Assembly: GCA_001986395.2 (NCBI GenBank)
Contig: MQVO02000001.1
Coordinates: forward strand, 2,976,001 to 3,040,000
Source of the DNA: Irpex lacteus
Taxonomy: Eukaryota > Basidiomycota > Agaricomycetes > Polyporales > Irpicaceae
Direction of reading: 5' to 3'
DNA length: 64,000 bases
Position 1 is the stretch's first letter; the number at the start of each line of letters is the position of its first letter. The position numbers were made by a program, and so were the translations under genes. A model generated the notes under the pieces. It was not told the origin of the DNA and did not search any database. It saw nothing but the letters and a program-made list of their open reading frames with translations. Below, in pieces: positions 20,634 through 32,935 of this stretch.

Positions 20634-23600
20634 TCACTCAGCCTCTCGGTTTGAATCGATATCAGAATTGTCCATCGTCACCGGGGCGGCAACAAGCCAA
20701 CCTCCCTGTTCCCAACTGGAAATCCCTTTCTTGTATACGTCGCGGGCTCGTTGAGCCGGGTCGGTAACTCCTCTCAGGATGATCCGCAAACGTTTGAAGT
20801 CGATCGGCTTGAGAATCCATCCGTCCATCCCTAAGTCGTACATCTCTTCTCGTTGAACCTCAAAGAGCGAGGCTGACACCGCAAATATGGGTATGCGGCC
20901 GTTGAGTGTATGTGACACTCTACAACGTTGGTATCTGGCATCCTGTTCCAAAGACCGTATCCTTTCGGTAGCCTCGTAACCGTTGAGTAAAGGCATCCTG
21001 AGAAAACAGTGTCAGTACATAACCAGATACGCATTTGGATCCGATTTACTGAATGTCCATGAGGATACAGTCAAAATCGGGATCCTCCTCGACGGTGTTG
21101 ACTCCTTCCTGACCATTTGTCGTATTCACGACGGTGTGGCCATCGAGCGTCAGACGTTTCGCGAGTATGGTACGATTGATATCGTTGTCCTAACGAATAT
21201 TTAGTACGTGACAGGGGATAGGTTTTTGTTTGGGCTTACTTCGACTATGAGAATTCTCAGTGGTGGGGCCTGACCGGACTCACGCAGATTATTCGACCGA
21301 ACACGGGAGCGACCAGACTTCTTGGACCCAGAATTGTCCCTGGACGAAAGCAGTTTGGGTCGAGATAAAGGAGCAGGACTATCGACCTTATCCGAGCCCG
21401 TATCTCGCATCGAGCCTCCAGTTGTTATACCTGTCAGGTGAGAAGACTGAAGTGCTTGAACTAGCGAATCAATCTGGTCTCCGCGGTAGCTGTTCGTTCG
21501 AGATCGAGCTGACGAGCTACTCCCGCTCTGTGAACTTGTGACGAACGGGATCAGAAGAGAGAATCGGCTACCCTCGTTCGGTTTGGAGTCAACGCGCAGC
21601 TGACCGCCTAACTGATCGACGATGCGCGCAACCACAGCCAATCCGAGACCTATCAATTCTTGAGAATAATCTGCCGCTAAGAGATGGAGAAACGTACCAA
21701 GCCCATTATTTTGTGGCGGCACAGGCAGTGAAGGCGGTGGTGTTTGCGAATTCTCAACTTGTTCGAACTCGCGAAATATGCTCTCCAGCTTGTCTGAGGT
21801 AATACCACACCCAGTATCGGCAACAACTAGCTCGACAGCAATGTTGTCGACGGTGCGAAGGCCTGGCGGCTCCTCGAAAGCACGGCATCTGACTGTGATA
21901 GATCCCTCGGACGTGTATTTGACTGGACTCGAGTTAGTGATTTTTAACTTCTCATGATGGCAGTCACGTACGGGCGTTGGCAGTCAAGTTCGCAACGACC
22001 GTCCTGATTTTCCTCGCGTCGCCGACGACAGAGCTGGGACAGTCCGAGAAATCGAGGTCGAATCTGAGGCCTCTTCGTCGTGCTTCGTTTCTGTAGGTAA
22101 GTGTGGCATCATGTACAGCTCGTTGAAGGTCGAATGGCTCAGAAAAGGAGGTTTCGTTGCCGCTTTCGAGGCGCGTGAGGTCCTGTTGATGTTGATGAGC
22201 GGGAGGTTATTGCGAGACAATTATGATACGCACCAATAGATCATTTATAGTATAGAGCAAACTCTGGAACAACGTAAGTAAGCAAGACATAGCAATAGTG
22301 CGCAGAAATTCACCTTAGATGCAGCATGAGACTGTTGAAGGTTCTCGCGGGTTTCTCCGTCTAAAGCCCCATTCATAGCCATCTCGAGATAGCTATTGTC
22401 GAGCAAGTCAGCACACGGGACTTTGTTAAGGAACCTAAATATCCTGACTTGATTATGTGATTCAAAGGAGTTCGGACTAGATGAATGGGAGGAGCTGTGA
22501 GTAACAAATACCAGTAATAGCGGAATTCCTACCTTCATGGCTGGCGTTTGAAAGGAGGATGTTGGTCAACTTCGTGGTCTGCAAAGCCGATTCCTTCTGC
22601 CGCCACACTTCGATGAACTAAAATATGCAATCGTAAATGACTCATCTAGCACCGCAATCTCCGAAAATTTTACCTTTCCATATACAAGGGCAAGTACGCC
22701 TGCAGTCTCTAGTTGTTCGTCAGTCCATGCGCGGCACCGGCCAGCGACAGTCTCCCCCCATGCCCTGAACGAATGGCGCGGCTCGAGCCTGTTCCTGACT
22801 TCGTCTTCTTTGTGCGGTCTCCCGGCCCAATGTATATGGGTTGGTTGACCTTTGCGCAAGAATGCGATGAAGTCGCCTCCAGCGATGGACAAAGGCACAT
22901 AGAGTAAGCCCGCAATCACCTCCAATCCAGTTTGCAGATTAAGATCGGGGTAATCAACTGTGACCGCTTGTGAGACCTGCATCGTGCTGAAACGACAGAT
23001 ATGCGTAGATAAGTAAACAGCATATCAGAGGACGGAAGCTGTTCTTACTTGAACTGTTTCATGCGCAAGTATTCTGCTACAACCAGAACCTCTTGACCAT
23101 TCTGATTGGGGCCTAGAATCTTGGCGCCCTCTCCAATAACAAGCACACCATAGTCTGCATCGAAAAGTCCAAGCAGATCGTTGGCGTCAGCCACGATATA
23201 TCCAGATGGGTTAGCATCGGTAGGCATTGTGTTGATCTGAAGTCAGTCGTTAGCTCTCCCGTGGAGAACCGTTGAGTGGATTGAACACACCAGCTTCCGA
23301 GTATGGAGTCGCTGCGCATAACAGAGCCGCTCCACGTTTCTCGAGATGGATTGGCTCAGGAGACGGAGCATCTGTCGGACGGGGAATGACACGCGCATGC
23401 CATGAGGGCCATACGCGTGCATTGCTACCAAGCCCCACAATTGACCGAACGCGATGATTGACTATCAGTAGACGTGAGAAGGTAGAAATCAGGATAGAAT
23501 CGATTCCACATACCACAGACATAGATGCCCGGACGCCCATGTTGCCCAAGTCTAAACGGCGGTTCAGAACACGAACCCGGGAAAAAGGCCACGACTAACA

Positions 23601-26365
23601 TTTCAGATGGATAGGGCTCATAGCTCGCAAATAGCAGTGGGTCATGTCCTGCCAAACACGATCAGAAACTGAGGTAGCGGTTGCTTGCCTTTACGTACCA
23701 GCGGTGTATCCAGGTCACGCTTATTTCTGACGATCAGACGTGCGGTGGGCTGGCCACGATCGTACAGCAACCTTACTTTATCTTCGGTATCTGTTAGTAC
23801 TTTGACGTATTTTCGAACTTGATGACGGTACTAACTGAGAGCATAGAGGTTTCTGGCCTATATGGGAAGTCAACCATCGTCCTTTGGACACTCACAGAGA
23901 TCAGTCCTACTCACCTGGGCAGGAATATCTGAAGCGGGAAAGTGCAGACCTTTATACAGATCGTGGGTTTTGTTCCAGTCTACAAGCTCCGCAATGACTT
24001 TCCCGTTCCAAGCTTCGTCGAACTGATAAACCAGCACTCGATGAAACTGAGTCAGATCCTTGAACACGCCGACAACGACCTTCATGAACGCCTCTAGGTC
24101 TTGCGCAACACCGAACTGCTCATTTATCTGGGCCATGACAGCGAAGACGTCCATCATGCCTACCGAGCCTCCGCCCCGGCGTCGACGACCAGCAGCACCC
24201 CGGCGTGGAAGAGAACCGGGGCCACTTGATCCGGAATCAGATGAAGCGGGAGAATCACCAGGTACACGCCGTATGCGCCTCAGCCGTTCAAGCGCAGGTA
24301 GAGGTCTTGAGTGGCTAGTCGTACTCTCCAAGATTGCCTCAGGGTCTGGAAACCACTGTCCGTTACCACCAACTTCATGGGCGGGGATTGACGAGAGGTC
24401 GTCTTGGGAGGCTGGGCTGGATGAGCCTGCTGTGCCACTGGTATAGTTAGGAGGCGAGTTTGTCGCGATTGTTGGATCTGAGTCGTTGAAGCTGGGATCA
24501 GAACCGTCGGACGTAGACGCGAAGAACTGCTCATCAGAGCTTGAACCGGTGCCTGACGAGACCAATGTGCGTCCCGAAGATCCTGAACCAGAGGCATCCG
24601 TAGAGTTGCCTGCGGAGGTTGAGCCAGACGCGTCAGAAGGAGAGGAGACGCCAGAAAGAATTGTATCCAAGGAAGGGTAAAGCGGGTTAAAGATGTCATG
24701 TTCCAATTCAAACTCAAGAACGATAAGATTCTGATCCACTCCCGATGTAGTGGAGGTTTCGGGGTTCAGGTTGGCTGGAGCCGTCATTCGAGGCCTATGA
24801 GCGGCACACCAACAAGCCCAATTTCGCCGCTGCTGAGGATCATTTGAGGGCTCCTCAGGAAGAGCACTGCCGGGTTCGCCATATCCATGAAGAACGAAGA
24901 CATGCAGGTTCTCAGCCTGCTCTTCAGGAGTGAGGGCGTCATCGCTCAAGTACTGAATGTTGTCAAACAGGAGGTCCGCTTGGCTGTCTGAGAGGATCTG
25001 GGTGAAGCATTCAAGGGAGAATAGATATGATGGCGACAAGCCTAGCAGCTCAGTCGAGTTCTGTCGATGGCATGAGCAGCATCTAAAAGAAGACGAACGA
25101 TATACTTACCTCCGACACTTGACGAACAGTGAGGTTCCCTGTGTCTAGGTCTTCCTCAAGGGCAATGAGGACACCGAAACCCTGGACTGCGCCGGGGGTA
25201 CGGATCGGCTGGAATATTGCCATGTTAGAAAGAAGCTGTATCAACTTAGATCAAACTTACCTCATCCTCACACTTCGTTAGAACACCCTCGCGCCCTACT
25301 ATGAGATGATGACCGTCGTCATCTTCTACGTGCTGATACCGGAAGGTAGCCTGGGGGCTATCGTCGAGACTGCCTGCAGCGGAGTAGGAGCCACCAGCGG
25401 AGTTGGAACCAGAGACAATGGACGCCGCACGAGTGGAGGGGCATCTCAATCACGTCCATATTTTCTACCCCTCGGAATTGACCTGCGGGAGAGTGCGAGT
25501 GGCCTCTGGAGGGGCTCCTTGCGAGCGCCCGAAAGCCAGCGGAACCTGCATAGGAGCCTGAACCGGAAGCAGGAGATCTGTTTCGTAAAGGTGACGAGTC
25601 TAATGCCCCCAGATGAACCAAGCCAAGTTGCGAAAAGTTACTGCGTTCCACTGAAGAGTCCGTGTTTGTTGGCAGGGTAGACGGTGCAGATGAAAAGTCG
25701 CAAGCTTCCGCAGGCTCCGTGAACGCGTCTCCTACGACTTCAGAGACGGTAGGTGGATAACGAGCGTTGTATTCGTCGGGAGGTGTAATGAGCTCCTCTG
25801 GATGATAGGGTACCGGCTCTCCAACTGGTCCAGCGGCGAACTGAGTCGCTGGGGTGGTGCTTTGGGGTCGCTCGAGTTCGGAGTCTGCGGTGTGTAAGAT
25901 TGCAGAAAGCGTCGGGTTTGAAATGAACGTTCGTGGCCGCGATGAATCGCTTTCTATGAGCTCCTTCAAGTCGACTCCCTGTATACTGGTTCTTGTAGCG
26001 ATAGGCGAGCTTTCCTCGCCGTCCGGCGGCGGACTCATGCTACCATCTGAAGAGCCGCGCTAAGTACACAGAAAGAGGACGTGCAAAAGATCTGTGTGTG
26101 ATGGCGCACCTTCAGCCATGGCATCCCCGATAATCTTGCCCAGCTTTGACTGATTTCTCTCTCCGTCCGAAGATTCCTCCGGCTGCACGTCGTCACGCAA
26201 GGTGGGCACGCTGTGAACGGATGTCTTGGTCGTTGATAGGGTCGGCCTTTGTATACCGGAAAGTAATGACCTCACAGGATAGATGAAGGTTGCAGTGTTG
26301 GCCCTGCGGCGGTGTCCCAGGTCGTTGTTTGCCCCAGCCTCATGAGCATCGCCCTGATGCGCCAT
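20634..26365 (-). CDS. Fungal phytochrome, hybrid histidine kinase
   Basis: About 1540 residues in 21 exons: 26365-26110, 26046-25483, 25373-25261, 25208-25110, 25060-23915, 23857-23836, 23790-23699, 23648-23600, 23551-23514, 23461-23291, 23236-23049, 22986-22674, 22617-22533, 22476-22449, 22392-22314, 22263-22234, 22182-21972, 21922-21698, 21649-21240, 21189-21050 and 20997-20634. A long Ser/Pro-rich leader precedes the PAS domain, whose KCEDEPIRTPGAVQGFG carries the candidate bilin-binding Cys (about 308). The GAF domain has DLTQFHRVLVYQFD, DMTHCYLRAMSPIH and GMRVSFPVRQMLRLL. The PHY domain includes GGDFIAFLRKGQ and HWAGRPHK. The kinase has H-box SNASHEVRTPLNH (His about 1044), N-box ANLTANAVKYT and G-boxes ADTGCG and GLGLAV. 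A receiver domain ends the protein (phospho-Asp about 1418 in ILMDIQMP, Lys in ILKPI). Red/far-red light sensing by phosphorelay is inferred from the family. The start codon and intron 2 are less certain. Confidence 0.92.
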
Positions 26366-27153
26366 AGAGGATGGCGGATAGAGACAGAAAGCCAGGCTGC
26401 AAGCCTGTCGGTATATCTTCTTCAGGTAATTTAGCGCATCAGTGATGATCGCGCCTTCCGCAGACGTCACTCCACGGCGGCAATTTTTCGAATCGGAAAT
26501 CGGGTTACCTTCGGGCTACCCTTACTGTGCTTCGATCAATTGCGGTAACTTAAATGCTAGCGCTGACGCGCCATTTTCCTTTCTTGAACTTAACGAAACG
26601 GCCATTGATGTCGTAGAAGGTACAGCGACGCGAGCCTTATGAGCTCATGAGAGGCTCGGGGGCGATGCAGGAAAGTTGTAACTTGTAAGTGCATACCTTG
26701 TAAATGGTCGAACCCTATTCAATAACCCTTTTTTTGCTTCCTGCGGTAGATTTGACCCTCAGGCTTTTAGTTGTAACGAGCTAGCAAATATGGGAAACAT
26801 AGTGGCCCAAATATCTCCGCATTCCCTATGCGAGTCATGCTATCCGGATGTTATACCAATGGGAGCCATAAGTATTCCTATCCTTAACTGACTTATTTCC
26901 CTTGTGAGCTCGTTCTTTTTGTTGCCGCTTCCTGATCACACCAGACGCCCATTATTGTCAAACCTCCTTCAAGCACGCATTCTCAGACAGCGAACCAAGC
27001 ATACTACCTTCAGTTGTCAAGGCAATGTACGAACACCGAGAAATTATCTGACGTGTGACTATGCAGGGATGATGGGTCATTGTGGCGGCAGAGACATAAA
27101 TATCGGTTGGGCGTATGCCCCCTTCCCCAGCTGCCGGCAGCCTATACTTCCCC
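26366..27153. other. Divergent promoter region of phytochrome and unknown gene
   Basis: About 0.8 kb between divergent genes. An in-frame extension of the phytochrome frame to an ATG at 26470 exists, so the true start may be there. No other coding signal was found. Confidence 0.45.
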
Positions 27154-27162
27154 TTTAAATAA
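27154..27162 (+). promoter_or_regulatory. TATA-like element
   Basis: TTTAAATAA lies about 70 bp before the ATG at 27233. The spacing resembles the TATA-to-ATG distances of other genes here, so it favours 27233 over the nearer ATG at 27178 as the start. Confidence 0.4.
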
Positions 27163-27232
27163 GTCGCACTCTCTACCATGCTGCCATACACCGGTTCTTT
27201 TCTCTTTCCTACTCAAATTCGTAACTATCGTG

Positions 27233-28475
27233 ATGCAGGCTCGGCTATTGCGGAATCGAAGGACAAGTTTGTCGATTGTAAGTGCATTCACTATGTATTC
27301 CTAGTGTTGACTCATATGGGGCTAACGTCCAAGAAGCTTTACCGCCTTCACAACACATACCGCCTGAGCTGCGGAGCAGCTTCACAGCCACGCTTGATGC
27401 CATAATGGAGTTGGTAGATGTGATGGAGCCCAACGTACACAAAGTCTTCCTTCTCGTCGACAAAGAGAAATTAGACGAGATGGTAGGGATTGTACGTACT
27501 TTAGCTGCAAGCAGATGCCGGGGAATACTCATGACTATTATGTAGATGGTATATTCGCAAATACAAAAGCGCATGTGCGAAGGATCACCCCTCAACGAAC
27601 CTCGATACATCATGACTTACGACGACGCCGTTCAATCGCTGCGTATTCTGACTGGCATCGAGCGCGTCGTCTCAGCCGCTATCGCCTGGAGCAACTCGGA
27701 GGATGGAACACGGTTTCGTAGAGAAATGAACCACGCTCACGCAGCCATGGAAGCGTCCTTCGACAGATGGCTCAACGCCGTACTACCTGCAAACCCTATG
27801 GACCTGCCTGAACTCCAATCTTCCCCTCCTCCGGAGACAACTTCTTCTCCTTCATTATTTGCACCTGGCAGAAAAGCCAGCTCACGACGACCCAAATCTT
27901 TACCTAATATTTTGATCAAACCACTTCCCGAGACTCCAGCCTTTACCTGCGACGCCTCTCCCTACCCTGTCATCACTCCTCCACCTCTCTCGCCCTTATG
28001 CCGATTCCAACACTTTGACACCAACGAACAGACATGCAGATTCTGCCACGCCATCCCTCGTCAGACACATCGTCCTCGAAACAGGCTCAGATCACTCTTC
28101 GATCGAATGCAAACGACCCCAAAACGCAAGCAACCTGTGCAATGTTCCCCCAGTCGCAGCGACTTCACGTCGCTATTCCTGCTTGGTAGCGCTCGTGAAG
28201 ACAACGACATCCTCATTCGACCCACAGACAGCGTCAGCGTCGTTAACTCGCCTCCCAGTCCACCTTTTTCCTCTGCCGAGTCCAGTGGCGGCGAATCACT
28301 CTCGCCTATCGCGAGCACTAGCCAACTGGAGCTTAGGCCGTTACTGCTGTTCTCAAATCGCAATAGAAGCTGGACGCGGCGGTCCAAGTCGCCTTCTTCG
28401 TCTCAATCCAAACCGAGCTCGAAGAAATCATTCTGGTTAACCAGATTCTTCAAGGACTTTCTGTCATTCCTTTGA
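27233..28475 (+). CDS. Unknown Ser/Pro-rich protein
   Basis: Proposed exons are 27233-27277, 27369-27482 and 27546-28475, about 362 residues; the last two are well supported, the first is tentative. After a predicted helical region (LDAIMELVDVMEPNVHKVFL, then DDAVQSLRILTGIERVVSAA) the protein becomes Pro/Ser-rich and probably disordered, with basic clusters. A small Cys/His group (CRFQHF...CRFCHAI) could bind a metal but is too short to assign. The C-terminus is basic and aromatic (KKSFWLTRFFKDFLSFL), which might associate with membranes. No signal peptide or membrane helix is evident. I do not recognise the family. It is divergent from the phytochrome gene, so co-regulation is possible. Confidence 0.6.
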
Positions 28476-28740
28476 TTTCGATCACCCATGACGTTCTTTG
28501 CCACTCTTTATGTTGCTATATATGTCTTGGGACGTTACATGTGCGCGGACACTCATATAATCATTACTCGTAACGCTAACTAGTCCAATGTTTTTTCTTG
28601 TAGAACAAGCTCTTTATACCATACGCTCGACACATCACATTTTTCTTGCTCTCATACGTATACTACACAACGTAACTATACATTTGGTATACAACAGTCC
28701 ATCTTCCGATCAAGTAAAGTTATATGCAAAATTGGACATC

Positions 28741-29817
28741 TTAGAACTGTACGTTAACCTTCTCATGATGCACGACCAGATCCTTCTCCACCATAATACA
28801 TTCGTTCTTCTGAATCAAATGCCAGTCCTCCTTCTGGAAAGTGGTCGGCTCGCTTGCCACAATAACATGATCTCCATGCTCATCTGGCCCCTTCAAGTTC
28901 TGCCTGCCGTTATCGTCGTCGTGCTTGTCAGGATGTCCGGGAAACTTCCGATTCAGAACCACACCCGCCTGCGTCGAGTAGTACAACGAAGGAGGGTGCT
29001 GAGTCGCGTGATTACGGAAACGTATCGCAAGCAGCTGCTCGCCGTCGGTGATAGCGATGTTCAAGCTCGAAGCTTCAAGTGTCCCGGGCGGTACGACCTC
29101 CTTCTGTATCTCGATAATCTTTGCAACCGCCTTCTCGAGCGCGAGCTTAACGTCTTTGAGCGGATGCGCAGACTCCCAAGCCTGCGCGCCCTTATCTTCT
29201 TCCAGATACGTAAAGAACAACGCGGCAACATGCTCCGAATCTGTCGTGCCCTTCACAAGGTCCATTGCCTCCGGAGAGATAGAGTTCACAACGTGGCGCT
29301 TGATCTTGTTGAAATGGGCGACTCCGCCGTTATGCATGAACGTCCATCTTCCAAAGGTGAATGGGTGGCAGTTAACCTCCGTGATGGCTGTGTCACCGCT
29401 CGCGGCGCGGATGTGGGCGAACACAGTCAACGAGGAGGTATTTTCGCAGATGGAGCGAAAGATAGGGTCTGTGAGAGGCTGGCGCAGGACTTTGTACTTG
29501 GTAGGACGCGGTCCTGCGCATTCGCCGTATTCTGCTCTAGTTGTGGTGTACCTGCGATTGGCGTAAGTAAGATAAGGATGACGAATCCACACCAGACACA
29601 CTTACCAGACTACTCCAAGGCCGTCTGCGTTGAACAGCCTGTTCCGCAGAGCAATCTCTTGCTCAGTGGCTTTGGCATTCTCATCTGGCTCTTGGTGAAG
29701 GAGCCCCGGCAGATAATGCTCGCTCACTTGATGGGCAAGCGAATGAGCCGGGTCGATGAGAACGTCCTCGAGTAGACATGATTCGGAGTTCGAGAGGTAA
29801 GCAAACCAGCGGCACAT
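28741..29817 (-). CDS. DUG3: Class II glutamine amidotransferase, Dug3-like
   Basis: 340 residues, exons 29817-29606 and 29551-28741. It begins MCRWFAYLSNSESCLLEDVL, so after Met removal the N-terminal Cys2 is the Ntn-type nucleophile of class II amidotransferases. Further matches are HSLAHQVSEHYLPGLLHQEP, NADGLGVVWY, TVFAHIRAAS and HPFTFGRWTFMHNGGVAHF, all in the order found in yeast Dug3. Dug3 works with the peptidase Dug2 in the alternative, gamma-glutamyl-transpeptidase-independent degradation of glutathione in the cytosol. Length is close to yeast Dug3. A Dug2 partner is not in the window. The long plus-strand frame over the same bases is antisense shadow. Confidence 0.85.
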
Positions 29818-30587
29818 GGTGGTGAAGATGAAGGGAAACTGTACCGTAGGAGAATGGCATACTAGCTGGAATGTGCCTGGATTTATGTACGTACCCCAGT
29901 GATGTCAGCGTCAACCTTGCGAGAATGCAGCCGATGAATGTGTGGTTCAATCAGCGAATAGCTGTGCCATGTCCACCACGGAGTTCGTTGCAATAGCAAG
30001 ACCAGTGGCACCATTGCTACGATTAGACTGTGGAATGACATAACCTATAAATGAGCAAGTAAAGAGTATGTCCATAAGGATAAACTAATGAGCTCGAGTA
30101 GCGGACACACCACAAAAATGCCAACTCACTAGCTGAATACCATCCTTAATCGTGTATACTAGTTCTTGGACTACTCATTTGAATTGTTCGAGATTTGTAC
30201 CTGCGCTCGTCCAGGATGAGCTGACGTGAGTGTGTGAGCCACTAAGGAGTCACATGAGAATCGACACGTACAGTCTACACCACATATGCTCCTCAGATAG
30301 GTTATGCTGTCATTCTTGCTTGAGCATAGTAGTCTTCACTCTTCCATCTGGGGTCATGGGTCGCTGTCAACTGCTTTACGGAAAGAAGAGAAGGTGAGCA
30401 ACTAAAGTTCTATGAGTACGTATTACCAGAGCTGTTTCCACGAACTTGAACGCCGTATCCACCAAATACTGACAAGTAACTCGACGACCCATTGGAGAGT
30501 ATACTTAGTCTTTTCGTAATGATGACAGAGTTTGTTGGACGGGGAAGCAGATAGGTGAATACGTACAATTTGACGGGCAAAATGTTG
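29818..30587. other. Intergenic, no gene found
   Basis: About 0.77 kb holding the 5' flank of the Dug3-like gene and the 3' flank of the family-A F-box gene. No frame here shows composition or splice signals of a gene. Confidence 0.45.
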
Positions 30588-32893
30588 TCATGATGATTCT
30601 GAGATATCGTACATTCTCCCAATGCCGACCTCCAAGCAGTATTCAACACGCGCGTTCATCACTTGCCTGGCCCGATTCGAGAATAGGTAGACTGTACCAG
30701 GCGGCGTAACAGAGGGTTGCGTATCGATACAATCCTCTTCCGTCGGTTCGTCGACATGATGGCTATAGAAGTACTTTAGTCACTGGCATGGAGGAGCCGT
30801 CAACAGTGGCTCTTCACTCACCGTTCCTGGAGGTGCTTGGTGACACTAGCCTTGGTGGATCGCTGCACTTCGCAACAACGCCCACATTTGTACGTGAACC
30901 GGCTCTCCCACGTATGCAAGTGTACTTCCTCGGCCTTTGCTTCAAACGGCTTCGCCGCTTCAACTACACCTTCGTCCGCCCGCTCGAATTCGGGCCTTCT
31001 TGAGGAGTGCATAGTGCTAGCATGATGTATCTGCAATAGTATTTATACGTCTATTTGATAGCTCATGCATAATGTGAAAGCGTACCGCACTGCGCCAGGT
31101 CATCACTGGAATTTCGTAAGAGCCGTGATTTGTGCACGTAAGCCTCACATCTGCTCGATCCAAGTCCTCGACAGTAGCGGTCTTCGCGTCGAACCCGCAA
31201 GCTTCGACAATTGCAGCCCCGTCTTGTAGACCCCTCTGGAAACGCCGCCAGTCCCCACCCCAAGGCGGAGATGACACACCCCGAGATAACTTCTCAAGGA
31301 ACACCGATTGAATCGGCTTGGGTATCACATCTTGGATTAGCTCCTGAGGAGGAGGAGTCTCAGGCCTGTGATAGTAGGGTAGGGTTGAGCAGGATCTCGA
31401 ATGCTTGGGCACTTGCTGAAGAGTGAAGACCTTCTGGCAGTGAATGCAGCTGAGCCACATCGCAACGGCAAGCTCGAAAGGGTCCGTTTCTGCCGGTATA
31501 GACAGTACCCCCCTGACCATGGCGCCGAGCGCATTTCGGACACGCTCTTCGTACATAGCCCTGTACGGCGGCACTGCTTCATGCAGAAACCGGACAAAAC
31601 TCGTGGCATTGAACTCGTGGGCATCTCGGTCGAGAAATTCGTAGACCCCTGGAACACAGAGAGTAACCTCGAGGGAGGACAGCGGGCAACCCGTGAAGGC
31701 AGCGGAAGTATCCTCAATATACCTAGATACGTATCCGAGTCTTTCCAATAAAACAGCTTTCTTCACTTCAAACAAGCGTTCTTTCCTGGTAGCTCGCATC
31801 GTTTTGAGGAGACCGTCCTTGATTGTATCCCATACTGAGTGATACAATGTCAGCGCCGAGTCACGAGAGAAATAAAATGGGATTTCTACTTCTATCCGTC
31901 AGAGGGCGTGGCTGATTCACTGCGGAACTTTCCCGGAAGCGTTTATACGCGTCAGGCTTGTGCTTTTTCATGTACGTGAGCTCTGGCTCGTAACCTTCCT
32001 CCTTGAGTCGTTTTATGATCCTAGAAGATATGTGCGGGTTAAATAATTTATGCTACAAACCGAATTAACACTAACTCCTCTTCCCGCGCAATTTGCCACT
32101 CCTCTATTTGAGTTCTGCGTGAGGACTTGGCGACGTAGATATAATCCCGCATAGCCCTCGAGCTCTAGGTTGATGAGATATGAGTAATGGGTACTGTTTG
32201 TCCGAGAGGGCTCACCTTCTTCCGTGCTAACAATAACCTCTCCGTCGTGGCCAGAAATGCTTCTCGCTCATTGGCAGGTGTCTTTTTCAAAGCTGCCAAG
32301 GACTTGATGAGTGCCGGCTCGTAGAACATTGGCTTATCTATGAAACCGCCGTATTAGCAGTCATGCCTTGCTACGCAAATCCGACGAGTAGCTTACATTG
32401 GAAGGTGAGGATGATAGAGACAAAGTCTTTGAGTTGACAGGGTTTGATCATTTCCATAGAAGCTTGGTCAAAATCAGATTCTTCAGGTCTTATTTCCCTT
32501 TGCAGCTCATTCAGCGAATAGAAGAGGAATAGTGTATCTCACCGACTTACCGTTCGTACCTGCACTCGTCGCATAATCGCACCATGCATGTCGTATACAG
32601 GCTTTGACAGTTGTTTTTCCAACACACCTTCAGAAAATGATAACGATTAGTTACGATGTCTGTGAATTCATCCAATATTGGCTCACATTGCTGCGTTGAT
32701 CAAACACAAAACTAGCATACAAAGGTTCGCTGACACCTTCGGGGCATGGCGGGAGGCCCCTGATATTGCCCAGGACGGTCCTCCATAGGGATGACATTCG
32801 GCGACTCATGAACAGCTCATAAAAGGTTTCGGACGTTCGCGCAAAATGTACTGACCCCCGAAGGCATCTCCGCCGAGTTGGGAGACAAAATCG
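30588..32893 (-). CDS. F-box protein family A copy 3, 5' part eroded
   Basis: Exons read on the minus strand: 32893-32687, 32627-32551, 32497-32397, 32337-32216, 32164-32076, 32020-31890, 31834-31086, 31030-30822 and 30762-30588, all in phase. From VHFARTSETFYELFMSRR onward the protein tracks copies 1 and 2: LGNIRGLPPCPEGVSEPLYA, the 77-nt Cys exon ending VRLCDECRYER, the 122-nt exon, DPFELAVAMWL, VMTWRSA. Two features are specific: a second Cys segment (YKCGRCCEVQ...VTKHLQERHH) resembling a small zinc finger, and a different C-terminus. The F-box itself is not readable. Upstream, fragments resembling LxDM and ILSPNSAEM fall in different frames, and no start codon fits. It is probably a pseudogene or a gene that lost its F-box. 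Confidence 0.6.
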
Positions 32894-32935
32894 CTGCGTG
32901 GAGTAATGTAATTGCCTGTACATATTCGCTTGATT

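Noticed and set aside
28588..29775. 395-codon plus-strand open frame
   Set aside because: It lies antisense to the Dug3-like gene, whose minus-strand product has a complete set of family motifs.
15837..29817. Metabolic gene cluster around the MFS transporter
   Set aside because: Neighbours are Iwr1, a tRNA, a phytochrome and Dug3; there is no synthase, P450 or pathway regulator.
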